Below are positions 29,716 to 41,600 of a DNA stretch of 64,000 nt, piece by piece. The stretch spans positions 1,580,653 through 1,644,652 of the forward strand of contig NW_019091405.1 of the NCBI RefSeq assembly GCF_001949145.1, written 5' to 3'. The stretch is from Acanthaster planci. Lineage: Eukaryota > Echinodermata > Asteroidea > Valvatida > Acanthasteridae. The first letter of the stretch is position 1, and each line of letters opens with the position of its first letter. The position numbers and the translations under genes were made by a program. The notes beneath the pieces are model-generated. The model had not been told where the DNA came from. It saw nothing but the letters and a program-made list of their open reading frames with translations, and did not search any database.

Positions 29716-32260
29716 ATGCACTCAGAGCACCTCTGCGCTTCTCTCTTGCACTTGATGTTCCTGGCCAGCCATGTCACTTCCTCAGAAGATCCGATAGGAT
29801 TCGTGTATCCCGACGTGTTCAACGACTCGCAGCGAGACACGTTCCTTTACGGCACTTTCCCCGAAGGGTTCGTGTGGAGTACGGCCACCTCGTCCTACCA
29901 GATAGAGGGCGCCTGGAACGTGTCGGATAAGGGCCCCAGTGTATGGGATACCTTCACTCACGAAGGGGGCAACGTTTACAACGACGATACTGGGGATATT
30001 GCTTGCGACAGCTATCACAAGTAAGTTTAAAGTGATACTTTCAAGGTACATATATAACAAAATCTCAGCCAATTACTCTGCAAAAATAACCTTGGGACCA
30101 AAGTGCTCAATAAAATGAAAAAGTGACTGAAAATACTTTTCCTTGTAAAAATGCCAGCTGTGAGCTCTTCCGGTGGATGTTTCGAGATATTTACAAACTG
30201 TTACTCGTTCCTTGTGTATGCTTGCTATTTGTGCGCTGATTCTATTTTGTCTTGTCTCCTCTACGTGCCATTTAGATTCACAGATGACGTGGCTCTGATG
30301 AAAGCCATGGGTCTACACTATTACCGTTTTTCCATCTCCTGGCCGCGTCTGATGCCAGACGGCACTGCGGCCAGTCTCAGTGAAGACGGCCTGCGTTACT
30401 ACAACGCCTTGATTGACGAGCTCGTAGCCAATGACATCTCGCCTATGGTTACTTTGTACCACTGGGACCTACCACAGGCGCTGCAGGACCAGGGAGGCTG
30501 GGTGAACGAGACCATCGTTTATCGCTTCAACGACTACGCTAGGGCGTGCTTCCAGAACTTCGGCGATCGTGTCTCACTCTGGATAACCTTCAACGAGCCC
30601 TGGATATTCACACTGCTCGGTTATGGGACCACCACGTTCGCTCCTGGCAACGTCGTTGATCCGGCCGTCAAGATATACACGGTAGGAAGGAACGTTATTC
30701 TGGCCCACGCCACCGCCTACAACACCTTCCAGCGTGAGTTTGCCGCGACGCAAACCGCCAAGATAGGAATTACTCTTAATTCCGATTTCTTCGAGCCGGC
30801 CGACCGCGCCAGACAGAGTGACCTAGACGCGGCCGACAGGGCCTTGCGATTCAACCTGGGCTGGTTCGCCAACCCCATCTTTAAGAACGGCGACTACCCG
30901 CAGATCATGAAGGCTTCTATCGATACCAAGAGTGCCACCCAGGGCTTTGCTCAGTCTCGTCTGCCTCCCTTCACCGATGAGGAGAAAGAGTTCATCAGGG
31001 GCACGGCCGACTTCTTCGGGCTAAATCAGTACACCACCGTGTACGCCACCCCTGACACGGTCAATGACAGCCTGCCTTCACAGGCCAACTACCTTAATGA
31101 TCGGAGCGTTTACATCTACAGGGATCCTGCCTGGCCCGGGGCAGGGTCTGCGTGGCTGAAAATCGTACCCTGGGGTATACGTCGACTTCTCAACTGGATA
31201 GCTGAAGAATACGGAAAAGAGCTTCCAATTTACATCACAGAGAATGGCGTGTCAACTCACGACGTTTACCAGCTGGACGACAAGATCCGTGTCGATTATT
31301 ACAAAGCTTATATTAATGAAGTTCTGAAAGGTACACAAGGTCGTTCAAGAGAAAGAATCAAATGTTACTAAGGTCAAAATGGAGGACATCGAAAGTAAAA
31401 GTGTTTTTGTTCAATAAAAAAGCAAATATTTCGTTACCTATACTAGTGCTGTCTTGAGTATGTCAATTACAAATTAGTTGGAAATAAGGGAAGCACACAC
31501 TGTTCAGGTCGTTGGTTTCTCTGGGACAAAGATCACAAGGTTTTTATTAGGTGGTCCTCGATCCTGGTCCGCGTTTAAAACATATTTTCAGCTATTTCAA
31601 CCACTTTTCCGAGTCTCGATTTCAATCTATCAGCGTCCGGCTTTTTCCGTTAGAACGCCCATCCCATTGCAGTCTGCCAAGACTGAAAACCCCGTTTACC
31701 ACTTAGATAATGGTACCGGTATAGAGGCTTTTCGTGGTAGCCATCTTGCAGGGCAGGTGTTTTGTTCGACCGGGAAACCTCCTTTGTGAATTGCGAATTA
31801 AAACCACTCACAAGCAATGTACTTTATGAAATTTCGTCTGGTAAACCGTCATGTTAAGCACAGTTTCCATGCTTTGTATAAATGTTTATGCCAGCGCCTA
31901 GGCAAAGGAAAACTAACGGAATTTTGGCTAAGTCTTAATGACATAATAAGAGTTTTCCGTCTCTGTTGTTCTGCGTATCTCCCTGCAGCTATCGAGCTGG
32001 ACAAGGTCAACGTGAAAGGCTACACAGCGTGGTCGCTAATGGACAACTTTGAGTGGGCCTCCGGTTACAGCGAGCGTTTCGGCATGCACTACGTGGACTT
32101 CAACGATCCGGAGCGGCCGCGGACCCAGAAGGCTTCGGCTCGGTTCTACGCCCAAGTTGTAGCTGACAACGGCTTCCCGGAACCCTCAGGGGCTCCTGCT
32201 ACTGTCAGCTTTTCATTGGCTGGTCTCGTTACTTGCGTTTTATTTGCATTGTTTAACTAG
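29716..32260 (+). CDS. GH1-4: secreted GH1 beta-glucosidase (lactase-like), complete
   Basis: Three exons, 29716-30020, 30276-31330 and 31989-32260, join in phase to about 543 residues. It begins with a weaker hydrophobic leader ([20 protein letters not shown]). Landmarks: [27 protein letters not shown], the acid/base Glu in TFNEPW, the nucleophile in YITENGVS, and [13 protein letters not shown]. Sequons include NDS, NVS and NET. The C-terminal tail ([17 protein letters not shown]) again looks like a GPI-anchor signal. The first 290 bases of exon 2 and almost all of exon 3 are nearly identical to paralogues, while the remainder of exon 2 is clearly diverged, a mosaic suggestive of gene conversion. 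Confidence 0.93.
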
Positions 32261-32282
32261 ATCCAGATCAGTAACCATTTGG

Positions 32283-32288
32283 AATAAA
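32283..32288 (+). terminator. Candidate GH1-4 polyadenylation signal (first of several)
   Basis: AATAAA 23 bases after the GH1-4 stop. Three further AATAAA copies follow at 32602, 32628 and 32683, so the true cleavage site may be several hundred bases downstream. Confidence 0.4.
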
Positions 32289-34141
32289 ACCTTGTCTTTA
32301 CCGGGCTCTCTGCATAAGTCGAAAGTATACACCACGCTACCTCTTCATCGGAACCCAATTGCTTTACTGTAAATAGTAGCGTCTTTTGAAGCATAAATTC
32401 ATGTTGTAGTAGTATCTATTTAGTTGATGAAAATTATCCATTATTGTCAGAGGGTATTTTGTGAAGTACATAGTCAGTTAGATATCTTTTTTAATATTTG
32501 AAGCGATTACTCCCTTGTATGACACACTCCAGATCAGACAGGAGATAGTTGAAAGGGAGCTGCTGTCGACTGCTCCTGTCAAGTGAATGAAAAGGCTAGT
32601 AAATAAAAACTTCTCCCTGTGTTTTAGAATAAAGTGTTCTATCAAATTATTGCGTTACCTAGAGTGATTTCATCATTGAAGAAATAAAGCGATCGAACTG
32701 AGCCTTTATTTTGAGCAAATGTTTTTTATTGTTAAAGTTTACTTAAAAAAAACGGATATATTGTTCAGGTGGTGTTGTGTTTTCTACAGTAATCAAAAAC
32801 TGGTTTCCACCTCAGCAGCAAAAAGCCAAGAGGATGGCGCTCCAGGAGGCCGGAAGGGCGACATTATCACCCATTCCGTCTCTCAGATCAATAATAATAT
32901 GTCTTAAGTTAAATGAAAAATATTGTGGGTCAAAGCGGGACATCTCCGACACCAGGCTATTACATTCCAGTCTTCCATCAAACAAACACAGTAGAGGGGA
33001 TGCCATGGGCATTCAGGATGACCCAGTTGATAAATCTAGTAGATTCTTTTTCAATTTTCTTGTGTTGGTAATGAGCAATCATTCAAATTAAAGTGACAAT
33101 TACTGGTTAACCAAAGAAAAACAAACTCAAACAACCTTTTAAAAATGAACTCGCAGGAGCTGAGACAACTCTCAAGGTTCATGTATAATCAGGTACTCAT
33201 GGGGAAAACTTCCACATGGTACATATCACAAAAATCAAGGCTGCTATTGATGACCAGGAACTTAGAGCCGGGATCCATCTTTCACATAACATATTCCATC
33301 TTACGATTTCCATCCACAAGTACAAACAGAATTTGTTAAACGGTCCATTAAAAACTCCGTAGACAAACGGCTGTTTGAAATGTCCATTATTATGTCAATA
33401 ACAAAGTCACGATGAGAGAAATAAGAATGGAATTAAACTCCATTTGTTGTGGTTAATTTTACTGACCGCTCAAGTGAATGTTTCAACCCTGACGAATAAT
33501 GGCGTTATGTGTGACGTACATTTTGGGAACCCAGAATAGCAGCAGAGTTATAGTTAGGTACACAAGTATATTGATTGGAAAAGCCCAGGCCGATTTGAAG
33601 CATTTCCTACCCTTAGTCGTTTGTACTTCATGAAGCTCATCTTCTTCTTTGCTCAAGGGCTTTATTTCCCACAGATCATGGGCGTGGCGCCTAGTTTCAG
33701 CAATCGTTTAAATCTCATCCCAAACGAGTCGTACATGTTCGGAAGAAAACACCGTGGCTCAAATGCGCCCTGCACAGTTTGGAGCCTCTGTCGGTCCCGA
33801 CCGTTTGGCCCTGGTCAGCCCGACTTCCGATCTCCAAACTCACGTAAATTCCACTTTGGTTGGAAAGTTACGCAGGCTTGTCCCATCTTTATAGGTGTTG
33901 GTGCAGCCTGAGGCAAAACATCTAGTCGGCATGATCTCTTAAACACACTTAACTCGACCCAAGACAGCATACACGCTCTAGCGGCGCGTACGGAAGTTTT
34001 CTATGTAGATGAGATACCTCTCGAGGGCGGGGCCGTTTCGAAAAACTTACAACAAATTTCTCCCATTTATTAATCAAATCAGCAACTTTTACATTTTGGA
34101 TATCGTTTAAAAATGATATATTTCCAATTAAAGCTGATAAA

Positions 34142-34411
34142 GGGGGAGCGGGTTAGTGTAGCGGTTCTCTCCTCGCTTTGCACCAATGAGGCCCGGGTTC
34201 GACTTCCGGCTTGGCCCAGGCTTTAAGTCCATACTCGCTCTCGCGGGTTTTCTCCGGGTACTTCGGTTTTCTCCTGCCGCTAAATCTGGACCTTCTTCCT
34301 AACTCCGTAATGTGATACTTATTAATAAAGGTTATGGACAAACGTATAGCCATTGCCCGAGTAGCTGAGAGCGCCATTAAAACGAAAACAACTAAAACTA
34401 ATAAAAAAAAA
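34142..34411 (+). mobile_element. tRNA-derived SINE
   Basis: A Pol III box A matching TRRYNNARYGG (TAGTGTAGCGG, 34154-34164) is followed after about 30 bases by a box B-like GGTTCGACTTCC (34196-34207). A non-tRNA body follows and the element ends in an A-rich tail (34400-34411). It is not a functional tRNA gene because the stems do not close and a body and tail follow. Confidence 0.75.
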
Positions 34412-34899
34412 CTTTGCATGGGCCCTTTAAAACATTCACAAACACCTTAGATACATTCGTACTGGTCAACAGTCCCATCATGCAGGTTGCTTTTCACCAA
34501 AGGGTAAGGGTACCAACTGGTTGCACTTTTCCAGTTGAAAAGGATACTTGTATTTGACTTCTAGTTTCATAGACTCCAGCCCTCGCACAAAGGTGAGATT
34601 GGAGAAAAAAGAAACAATCACGACACATTTATTTTTGCTTAAAATGCCCATTTCTTGTGTTTTTTATCAACTTTTATACGTTAAAACATCTTAATGTTAA
34701 TGGTAAAATCGGGGATTTTCAGATTTTAATCAAAAGAGATTGTCTGAAAAATTCTGAAATCAGGAAAATCCAGATGAAAACAAATCCTGAAATCAGGAAA
34801 ACTCCCGACAAATATCATCCCTGCCTCACACTGACTGACCTAATTTATCATCAGACAAGCATGCGCAATGCAACCACTGAATAAATAAGTGGAGCTGAA

Positions 34900-36510
34900 A
34901 ACTCACTTGACATCGGCACATTTTCGGCAGTCCAATGCGAAGTATGGCATTCGCCAACTGCCATAAAGGAATAGTCCAACAGGCAAGAATCACGCACCAC
35001 AAACATGGCCAGAGAGTACATTTGTACCTTGTTGACAAGAGCACTGTTAATAGAACATTCTGCTTTCAACAAGGTCATTTTTAGGATCCCAGTAGCTTAC
35101 TTTTCATTGTTTTCCCGATATAACAAGGTCTCTTTCATAACAATGTACTCTGCAAAGTTCAAAAGACTTTTATTAATGCGACACGACTGTATTTAAGAAA
35201 ATAAGTTAAAATTGATGAATCATAGGAAAGCTATAACCTTTTGTCTTAGATTCGACTTTTACATGAAAGGGCTATGAAAGAGTATAACTGAGTGGTTTTA
35301 AATAATCACATTTAAAACTGGCAAGGATCCTTTGCCTTGGTCCATTATCATCGGCTCCATCAAACACATAATCCCTCTCACGAATAGTGTTCTCAGGTCA
35401 TTGATTACGATCGCCGAAGTACAAAGCGAGTGCAGCTGCGCTAAAATTCAATATAGCAGTCGCCATTCTAACACTAAATAAGACGATGACATGACATTGA
35501 TTGATCTTAGCATAAATTAAATCCCAAAATCTCCATATAAAATGGTTAAGGTAAATTCTCTCCTACAGCCATGTGTATAAGCCTTCGGTTATGTTTTCCT
35601 TGTTGTGAGTGTTTCCTATTTTATGTAATATAATGAACATTAAGTTGCGGTATGTGTGAATGTCTGCCATCTTTGTTCTTGACGTTCTCCATCCACTCCC
35701 AAGTAAGTAGGGAGTGAGAATCTTGTTCGTGAACAATGTTCCTGTGTTGATTCTCCCCATTTGACATGCAGTTCTTGTGATCATCCCACACAAGAATGGG
35801 GGGTTTTGAAAACGACCAAAGACACAGAACCAATAAAACTTGCGGAAACATGGCATTTCTAAAGATGACATGGCAACGTGTCACACGAGAGGCTAGATTA
35901 AAGAACTTCACTCTACACTGGCACATGCAAAGCTGCTCAACTGTGCCAACTGCCATAAAGGATAATACAGGGCCTGTTTGTTTCCCACAGATCTGGTTAT
36001 TGATCAGTGATCCCATCGCTGGTTCACTCCATCCATCAGGCTGGTTCTGGTGTCAGTGAATCAATGATGGAGTACTGATCGAGGTTTGGATCCAAAACAA
36101 ACTGGACCAAAGTCTGAAACACAAGAATCACTTACAGCAGATATGACCAGAGAGTACACTGGAACGTTGTCAATATGAGCACTGTTGATACAACATTCTC
36201 CTTTAATACAACAAGGAAAGCTTTTGGGTCCTAATCGCTTGCTTTTTTTCATTACTGATAATACTTGCACAAGGTTCCTTTCATGACAAGGTAATATGCA
36301 AAGTCCGAAGTACTTCTTATCAATGGGATTTGACTCCAGTTAAGAAAAGTCAAAATTGCTGAATCGTACGAAAAATATACACTATTGGTCTAGATTTGAC
36401 TTTTACACAAAAAGGGAATATCTGAATGAGAATAGAACTGGCAAGGAGCCTTTGCCTTGGTCCATTATCATCAGCTCCATCAATCATGTAATCCCTGAAG
36501 CATAAAGACA
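34900..36510. repeat. Diverged tandem duplication downstream of EXOSC5
   Basis: A segment at about 34900-35400 recurs at about 35900-36510 in the same orientation. Shared landmarks are CCAACTGCCATAAAGGA, GGCCAGAGAGTACA / GACCAGAGAGTACA, GAGCACTGTT, CTTTGCCTTGGTCCATTATC and CATCAAxCAxxTAATCCCT. The right copy has extra sequence at about 35970-36128. Identity by eye is moderate, so the duplication is old. Confidence 0.7.
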
Positions 36511-36952
36511 CAGAGCCAATAAAATTCATGCCCACATGGCATTTCCAAAGATGACGTGGCAACATGTCACATGAAGATGTAGTTTACAGAGGCACTCTCT
36601 TGACTTCGCAAAGGCAGTTTCAGTGATCTGATATGTGGTATGTTACTGTCATTCAGGGTTTCTGCTAAATGTTCACCCACAAAGGAGGCGACACTATTTC
36701 AGGAGTCCCCATTAAAATTTCAACAGTCCACATCTATCCTCCATGTTTTATTTATATCAGCTGGGTTTCTTTTCTGCATTTGAATTACTTCATCAGTACT
36801 GATCAGGCCACGTCAGAAAAACCGTCACGACAGACAAAACTGAAATCCCAGGGCGACTCATGGGTGAAGAGACAGTCTGAGACTACTCCATCTGGGGATC
36901 CAAGGAGACAGGCCCTCCCCAATAACTTGGACCACAAGAGATGACATGTGAC

Positions 36953-37033
36953 TCAGTCTTCGCTCGACTGAGGATGATAGAAGTCAAACACTTTCTGACT
37001 GGCTGTCTGACAAGATGCCAGAAGAGACGAGTA
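36953..37033 (-). pseudogene. Frameshifted duplicate of the EXOSC5 last exon
   Basis: Preceded by a good acceptor (CTTGCAG on the minus strand), it reads [20 protein letters not shown], nearly identical to the real exon. Then a one-base deletion changes the end to PQSSED and a stop. In phase with EXOSC5 exon 5, it could serve as an alternative terminal exon with a different last seven residues. A TTTATT (AATAAA on minus) lies at 36747-36752. More likely a decayed copy of the exon at 38661-38753, which keeps the conserved ending. Confidence 0.75.
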
Positions 37034-38206
37034 CTGCAAGCAGAAAAAAGATAGAACAGAAATATTCATAGCACGTTAGAGTAATTTTGACTTGGCTAAA
37101 AAGCAAAATTGACAAACAATACAATCAAACAATTACTTCTGTCAGGTATAAGTTCAGTAATTTTGATTTCTGGGATTCGATAATGCACTGTTCACTCCAT
37201 GCATATAAATTATGTTCTAAAAGGCAGCATGCAGAAAAAAACAAGAATTATGAGATTCAATTACAGGCGGACTTCTCTTTCTTCTGGCAATTTTTTTTAA
37301 ACTCTTAATTTTGTTCCCTGTTGCAATTTTGCTGAAGACCACAGGGTGGGGATGGGGAAAACTGTTGAGTTAGTATTAAAAGACAGAGAAAAGAGAGGTG
37401 GGGGAAAAGAGAAGGCGCTTTTGTCACCCTTTATATCTGAGCAAAATCTTGGAAAGCTTCGACAAGAAAGAGGCAGACATGCATGAGATGAAGTGCAGCA
37501 ATGATGGGGGGGTAGGGTTGGGTGAAGAAATCTGTGCCTCTGCCTTAGTGCCCCGCCTATTTAATTTTTTGAAATGTGCACAACTTTTGTACAAGCCACA
37601 GTTCACATGATTTCAGTATCTGCTCGGAAAAGATGAGAGCAACTTGGGGTACCCTCCTTCCCAAATTTCACCCTACAAGTACAAGTAGTTAGGTAACTGA
37701 TGAAGCATCCATATTTGACACCCAATCTGTGTTTTTTTTCTTTGACATTCCAACGCACATTGTGCAACACGTGCAAAGTGACTAATCGGTATAACTCATT
37801 TGCAAATAGCAGGGTTGACAGAGTCCTTGAGGTTATGTAAGAGGAACCAGTACAGGATGATAAATATGACCAGTGCTTATCATATTTATATTTGCGGTTT
37901 GTTCAAAGTTTCACAGTCCACTTTTGTTGCCATGACTTCTGTGCAATGCTGACCGCACTGGTCATCTGTCAGAATGGGCGGTGGCCTGGGTAAACGAGAC
38001 CAGTTGTACAAGCAGGCATATTCACTAAGACAATAAACTTCTGAGATCAATCCTAGCTGCTTATCTGATAGGAATTAGTAACTGTGAGGTATCTAAAAAC
38101 AACACACACATAAAAGACGGGACTTTCCAGTGGTTGAGGCTAAAACTGGATAAAAATGTACTCCCAAAGCAAATTTGCCGATTGTTGGCATTCATTCAAT
38201 CACAAT

Positions 38207-38212
38207 TTTATT
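38207..38212 (-). terminator. Candidate EXOSC5 polyadenylation signal
   Basis: AATAAA on the minus strand about 450 bases after the EXOSC5 stop codon. Tentative. Confidence 0.35.
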
Positions 38213-38660
38213 TCCTTCTTGAAACATGAAAGTGCACTGCCAAAAAACCCATCCACTCATGGCACTTCCAAAGATGATGCAGCAACCTGTCATTTGAAGT
38301 GATTTAAAGAGGCTTACAAAGGCAGTTTTAGCAATGTATGGCATGCAGGACATTTTAATTATCATTCTTGCTTCCTGCTAAACTTTCATTGTAGAATCTG
38401 TAGGGCCTACCAATTACATATAGGTGCCTTTACCAATACCCTTAATACTTTAACAGAGATCTGTTCTCTGTTTATCATTTCAATAAAGGTTCACTTCTGG
38501 ATTTGAAATGAGGCCGCATCAGAAAAAACCCACAAGAAATGGGAGGGAAGCGAAACCCCAGAGCAAATCAGTTATGAACGGACCGTCTGTCATTGCTCCA
38601 TTTGAGATTAAAAAAAGACGAGCCCTCACCAATGAATGGAAGTACAGGAGAAGGTGTGCA

Positions 38661-41600
38661 TCATGATTTGGTCAGTCTATGCTCCACTGAGGTCCGATAG
38701 AAGTCAAACACTTTCTGACTGGCTGTCTGGCAAGACGCCAGGAGAGACTGATACTAAAAGGAGGAATAAAGATCGACATATTTTTGTTACAAGCCAAAAT
38801 GAATCTGACTCGGATACAAAAATTATGATAGAAAAAGACCATAATGTAATAACACAAGCAAATATTTTCCTCTGCACAGATTAATATAAGTGAATATAAG
38901 TAAATTAGGATCGGGATTAGAAAGTGCACAGTAAACTCCATGCACATGGACCGTCTGTTAAAACAGACAGCAATAAGCAATCTGAATCATCATATTAAAT
39001 TAAACCCAACCTCTTTTGGCTCTGGGTGATTTTTTTGCTCTTAATTTTGTTCATTGCTGCAATTTTGCTGAAAGCCTGGGGGTGCAGGTGGGGAGGGGGA
39101 TAACCAGTGGGGTAGGGAAGACGGAATATAGAAGGGGCCTTAGGTGTATCTTTGAAAATTGGAACTAAAGCAGCAAACCCACATGAAATGAAATGTAACT
39201 AATTTGGGGGGCGGGCTCGGTGGAGAAATCTCTGCCCAAGATTTAAACTTTGAAATGAGATAAACCTATAAACAACCCAGTTAACTTAACTGCAGTGCCC
39301 ACTTGAATAGATGTGAGCTCCCCTGGATGCCCAATTCCAAATGTCACCCTGGTTATGGTACTGATGAAACATTATATTTTTTAAATTTGACATCAAGTTG
39401 AGTTTCTCCTTCCATTGCACATTGCTCAACATGTGCCGAGTGACTAAATTTATGTAACTCATTTACACAGTGCAGGGGACAGTGTACCCTTGGTTGTGCA
39501 ACGGGAACCATGACTTCAGAGCAATGCTGACCACGCTGGTCATTGTCAGAGTGGGCGGTGGCCTGGGTAAATGGAACCAGTTATACAAGCAGGATTATTC
39601 GCAGTGCCAATAAAATTCTGAGATTAACCCCAGCAAAATTCTTGAAGGAATCACAAACTGTCTAAAAATAACAAAAAACAGGATTGGACTTTCCAGTGCT
39701 TGAGGCACATAAATCTGGTTAAAAATATATATTTGCTTTACTAAAAAAAGAGTGAAAAGAGCGTGAAAAGGTGTTGAGTATTGCGGACCTGTTGTAAATA
39801 GTCCCAGTGCAGTAGAATGAACCCAAAATCAACAGCATTATTTGATAATGGCAGTGGTGTTTGATAGGTGAAGTGTTGTCCTTTGAATTGGATCTGGTTA
39901 AAATCCTGATGATAAACAACACTATCATGCCTGATTTACTAAGATTAGCTGAATGACCTCCCTGGACAGACAACATCAAAATGAAACAAACACTCACACT
40001 GACTCCTTGTAGATTGGCAAAGTCTTGAATGAGTCGGCTTATTTCATACACCATTTAAAGCTCGCTTTACCATTCCCAAAAAGATTTCTTTCCCTTTCAC
40101 ACCAATTTCAGTCATGCTTCTTGCTTCCTGACCTACCCCCGTCTGATGGCACAACCCTACAGGTTGTGGGGTAAACAATTTTGGGAAAATGCAACACTGG
40201 AAATATTTAGGAATTCTAACCCAATGTGTTTATGGTAGCTGTAGTTTCAATGTGGTGCAGAAGTTCAACAGACTAATTTATGAACGCAATCAATACCATT
40301 CAAAGTTTTCATTTCATGGCACAAATGCCATCCAACCTGTCTTGGTGTTATTTTAAACCAGTTAACACCCAGCTGCACACTGAATCAGTACTAAAATAGT
40401 ACTTGAAACATCCTACCCACCAACCCCTGTTTCCAGATGCCTTGTAATGGAAAATGGTACTTTTTTGGCCTTGGTGTTTCCTGTACTTTACATTTTTAAA
40501 GAAAATACCTGCACATATGTCATAGCCACAGGGAGTATACTACCTTCATTTCTTAAAGAAATGCATTTTCCCTGAACAGGAACCCAGTACCACAATCAGT
40601 AAGAGTCCATAAACTCTTACACAAGCTGTATTTCAAATGCCCATATGTAACACTTTACTGTGTGAGAGATAAGAATTCAAGCTTTCTCTAATTGGATGTC
40701 AGACCTAATTATCATACAGGGTGTCTCACAGCTTTATGCCAAGTGAAGTTCTCATTGGTGATCCACCAGGACTGTGTGTAGGGGCAACTATATGTGTACT
40801 TGATCCTGCGTGTCCTTTAACCCTCTAAGTATTTTAACAAGGAAAGTTCTTCAACAAGTTGCCAAAACAGGGTCTCTACAGGCCAATACATAAACTTGTA
40901 ATTTGATCAATAAGGTGCTCTTTTTCAATGCAGTTCTGAGTACAACTGAAGCTCTGAGCAAAAGCTATGGCAAAAGTTAAACCAATAGGTGCAAGTTATC
41001 ACTGTAGTATGCTCAAAAATAGCAAGACTTCATATTGAGTCAGCTAAGGAAAAAAAATCAAACCTGGTGTAATTTGTGGAGACTCAAAGGCAAGATATTA
41101 ACAAATTCAGCAGGTAAACAATACAGAAATAAAGTCAGAAGGGTAATGCGTGGCTAGTGTTGCATAAGTACATTCCACAACAGCAAACGAAAAACCAAAA
41201 GGTAATGCTTTTCACCACATTACTTACTGGTGCCTCCAAGGTATAAGAATTCCTACCAGCCTAAACTATGTATTCCAACATACATTTATACTGTTGCGAA
41301 TAATAAGGCAAGGAAAAAAAATCATACATTTTTGAGAGCTCAAAAGCCACACTGATTTCAAACTAATAGAGCCCTCTAGAGGGAAATGACATCTAGGTTA
41401 CGTCAAGTCACTACACTTGGGCAAAAATGGTTTCGTAATTACATATATTGTATGTAATTGGTAGACAAGGACCCTCTATCTAATAAAATGAATATGACGT
41501 TAATTTAGATAATGTGGAGTTGAGAGATGTCACACTGACCTCTTGTACTGTACATGAGCCTTGAAAACTTGAAGTGATGACTTTTTTGTGTCGACTGTCA

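Larger units (their letters stand above)
32261..34852. other. Intergenic region after GH1-4, containing a SINE
   Basis: After the GH1-4 polyadenylation signals I see no gene. The only structured feature is the tRNA-derived SINE at 34142-34411. Small open frames lack family resemblance, start context and splice logic. Confidence 0.5.
36530..39730. repeat. Tandem duplication carrying the EXOSC5 terminal exon
   Basis: About 36530-38160 recurs at about 38255-39730. Shared blocks are the EXOSC5 last exon with its acceptor (36953-37033 and 38661-38753) and GCAATGCTGACC...GGGCGGTGGCCTGGGTAAA (about 37945 and 39520). GGACTTTCCAGTG recurs at 38119 and 39686. The offset varies from 1566 to 1720 bases because of indels. 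A word, GGCATTTCCAAAGATGACxTGG, occurs in three places (about 35850, 36538, 38262), linking this to the neighbouring duplication. Confidence 0.8.

Noticed and set aside
34142-34220. Functional tRNA gene
   Set aside because: Box A and B are present but cloverleaf stems do not close and a SINE body and A tail follow.
39719-40054. Minus-strand frame first considered as the EXOSC5 last exon
   Set aside because: No in-phase acceptor and no family similarity; the true last exon with the conserved ending is at 38661-38753.
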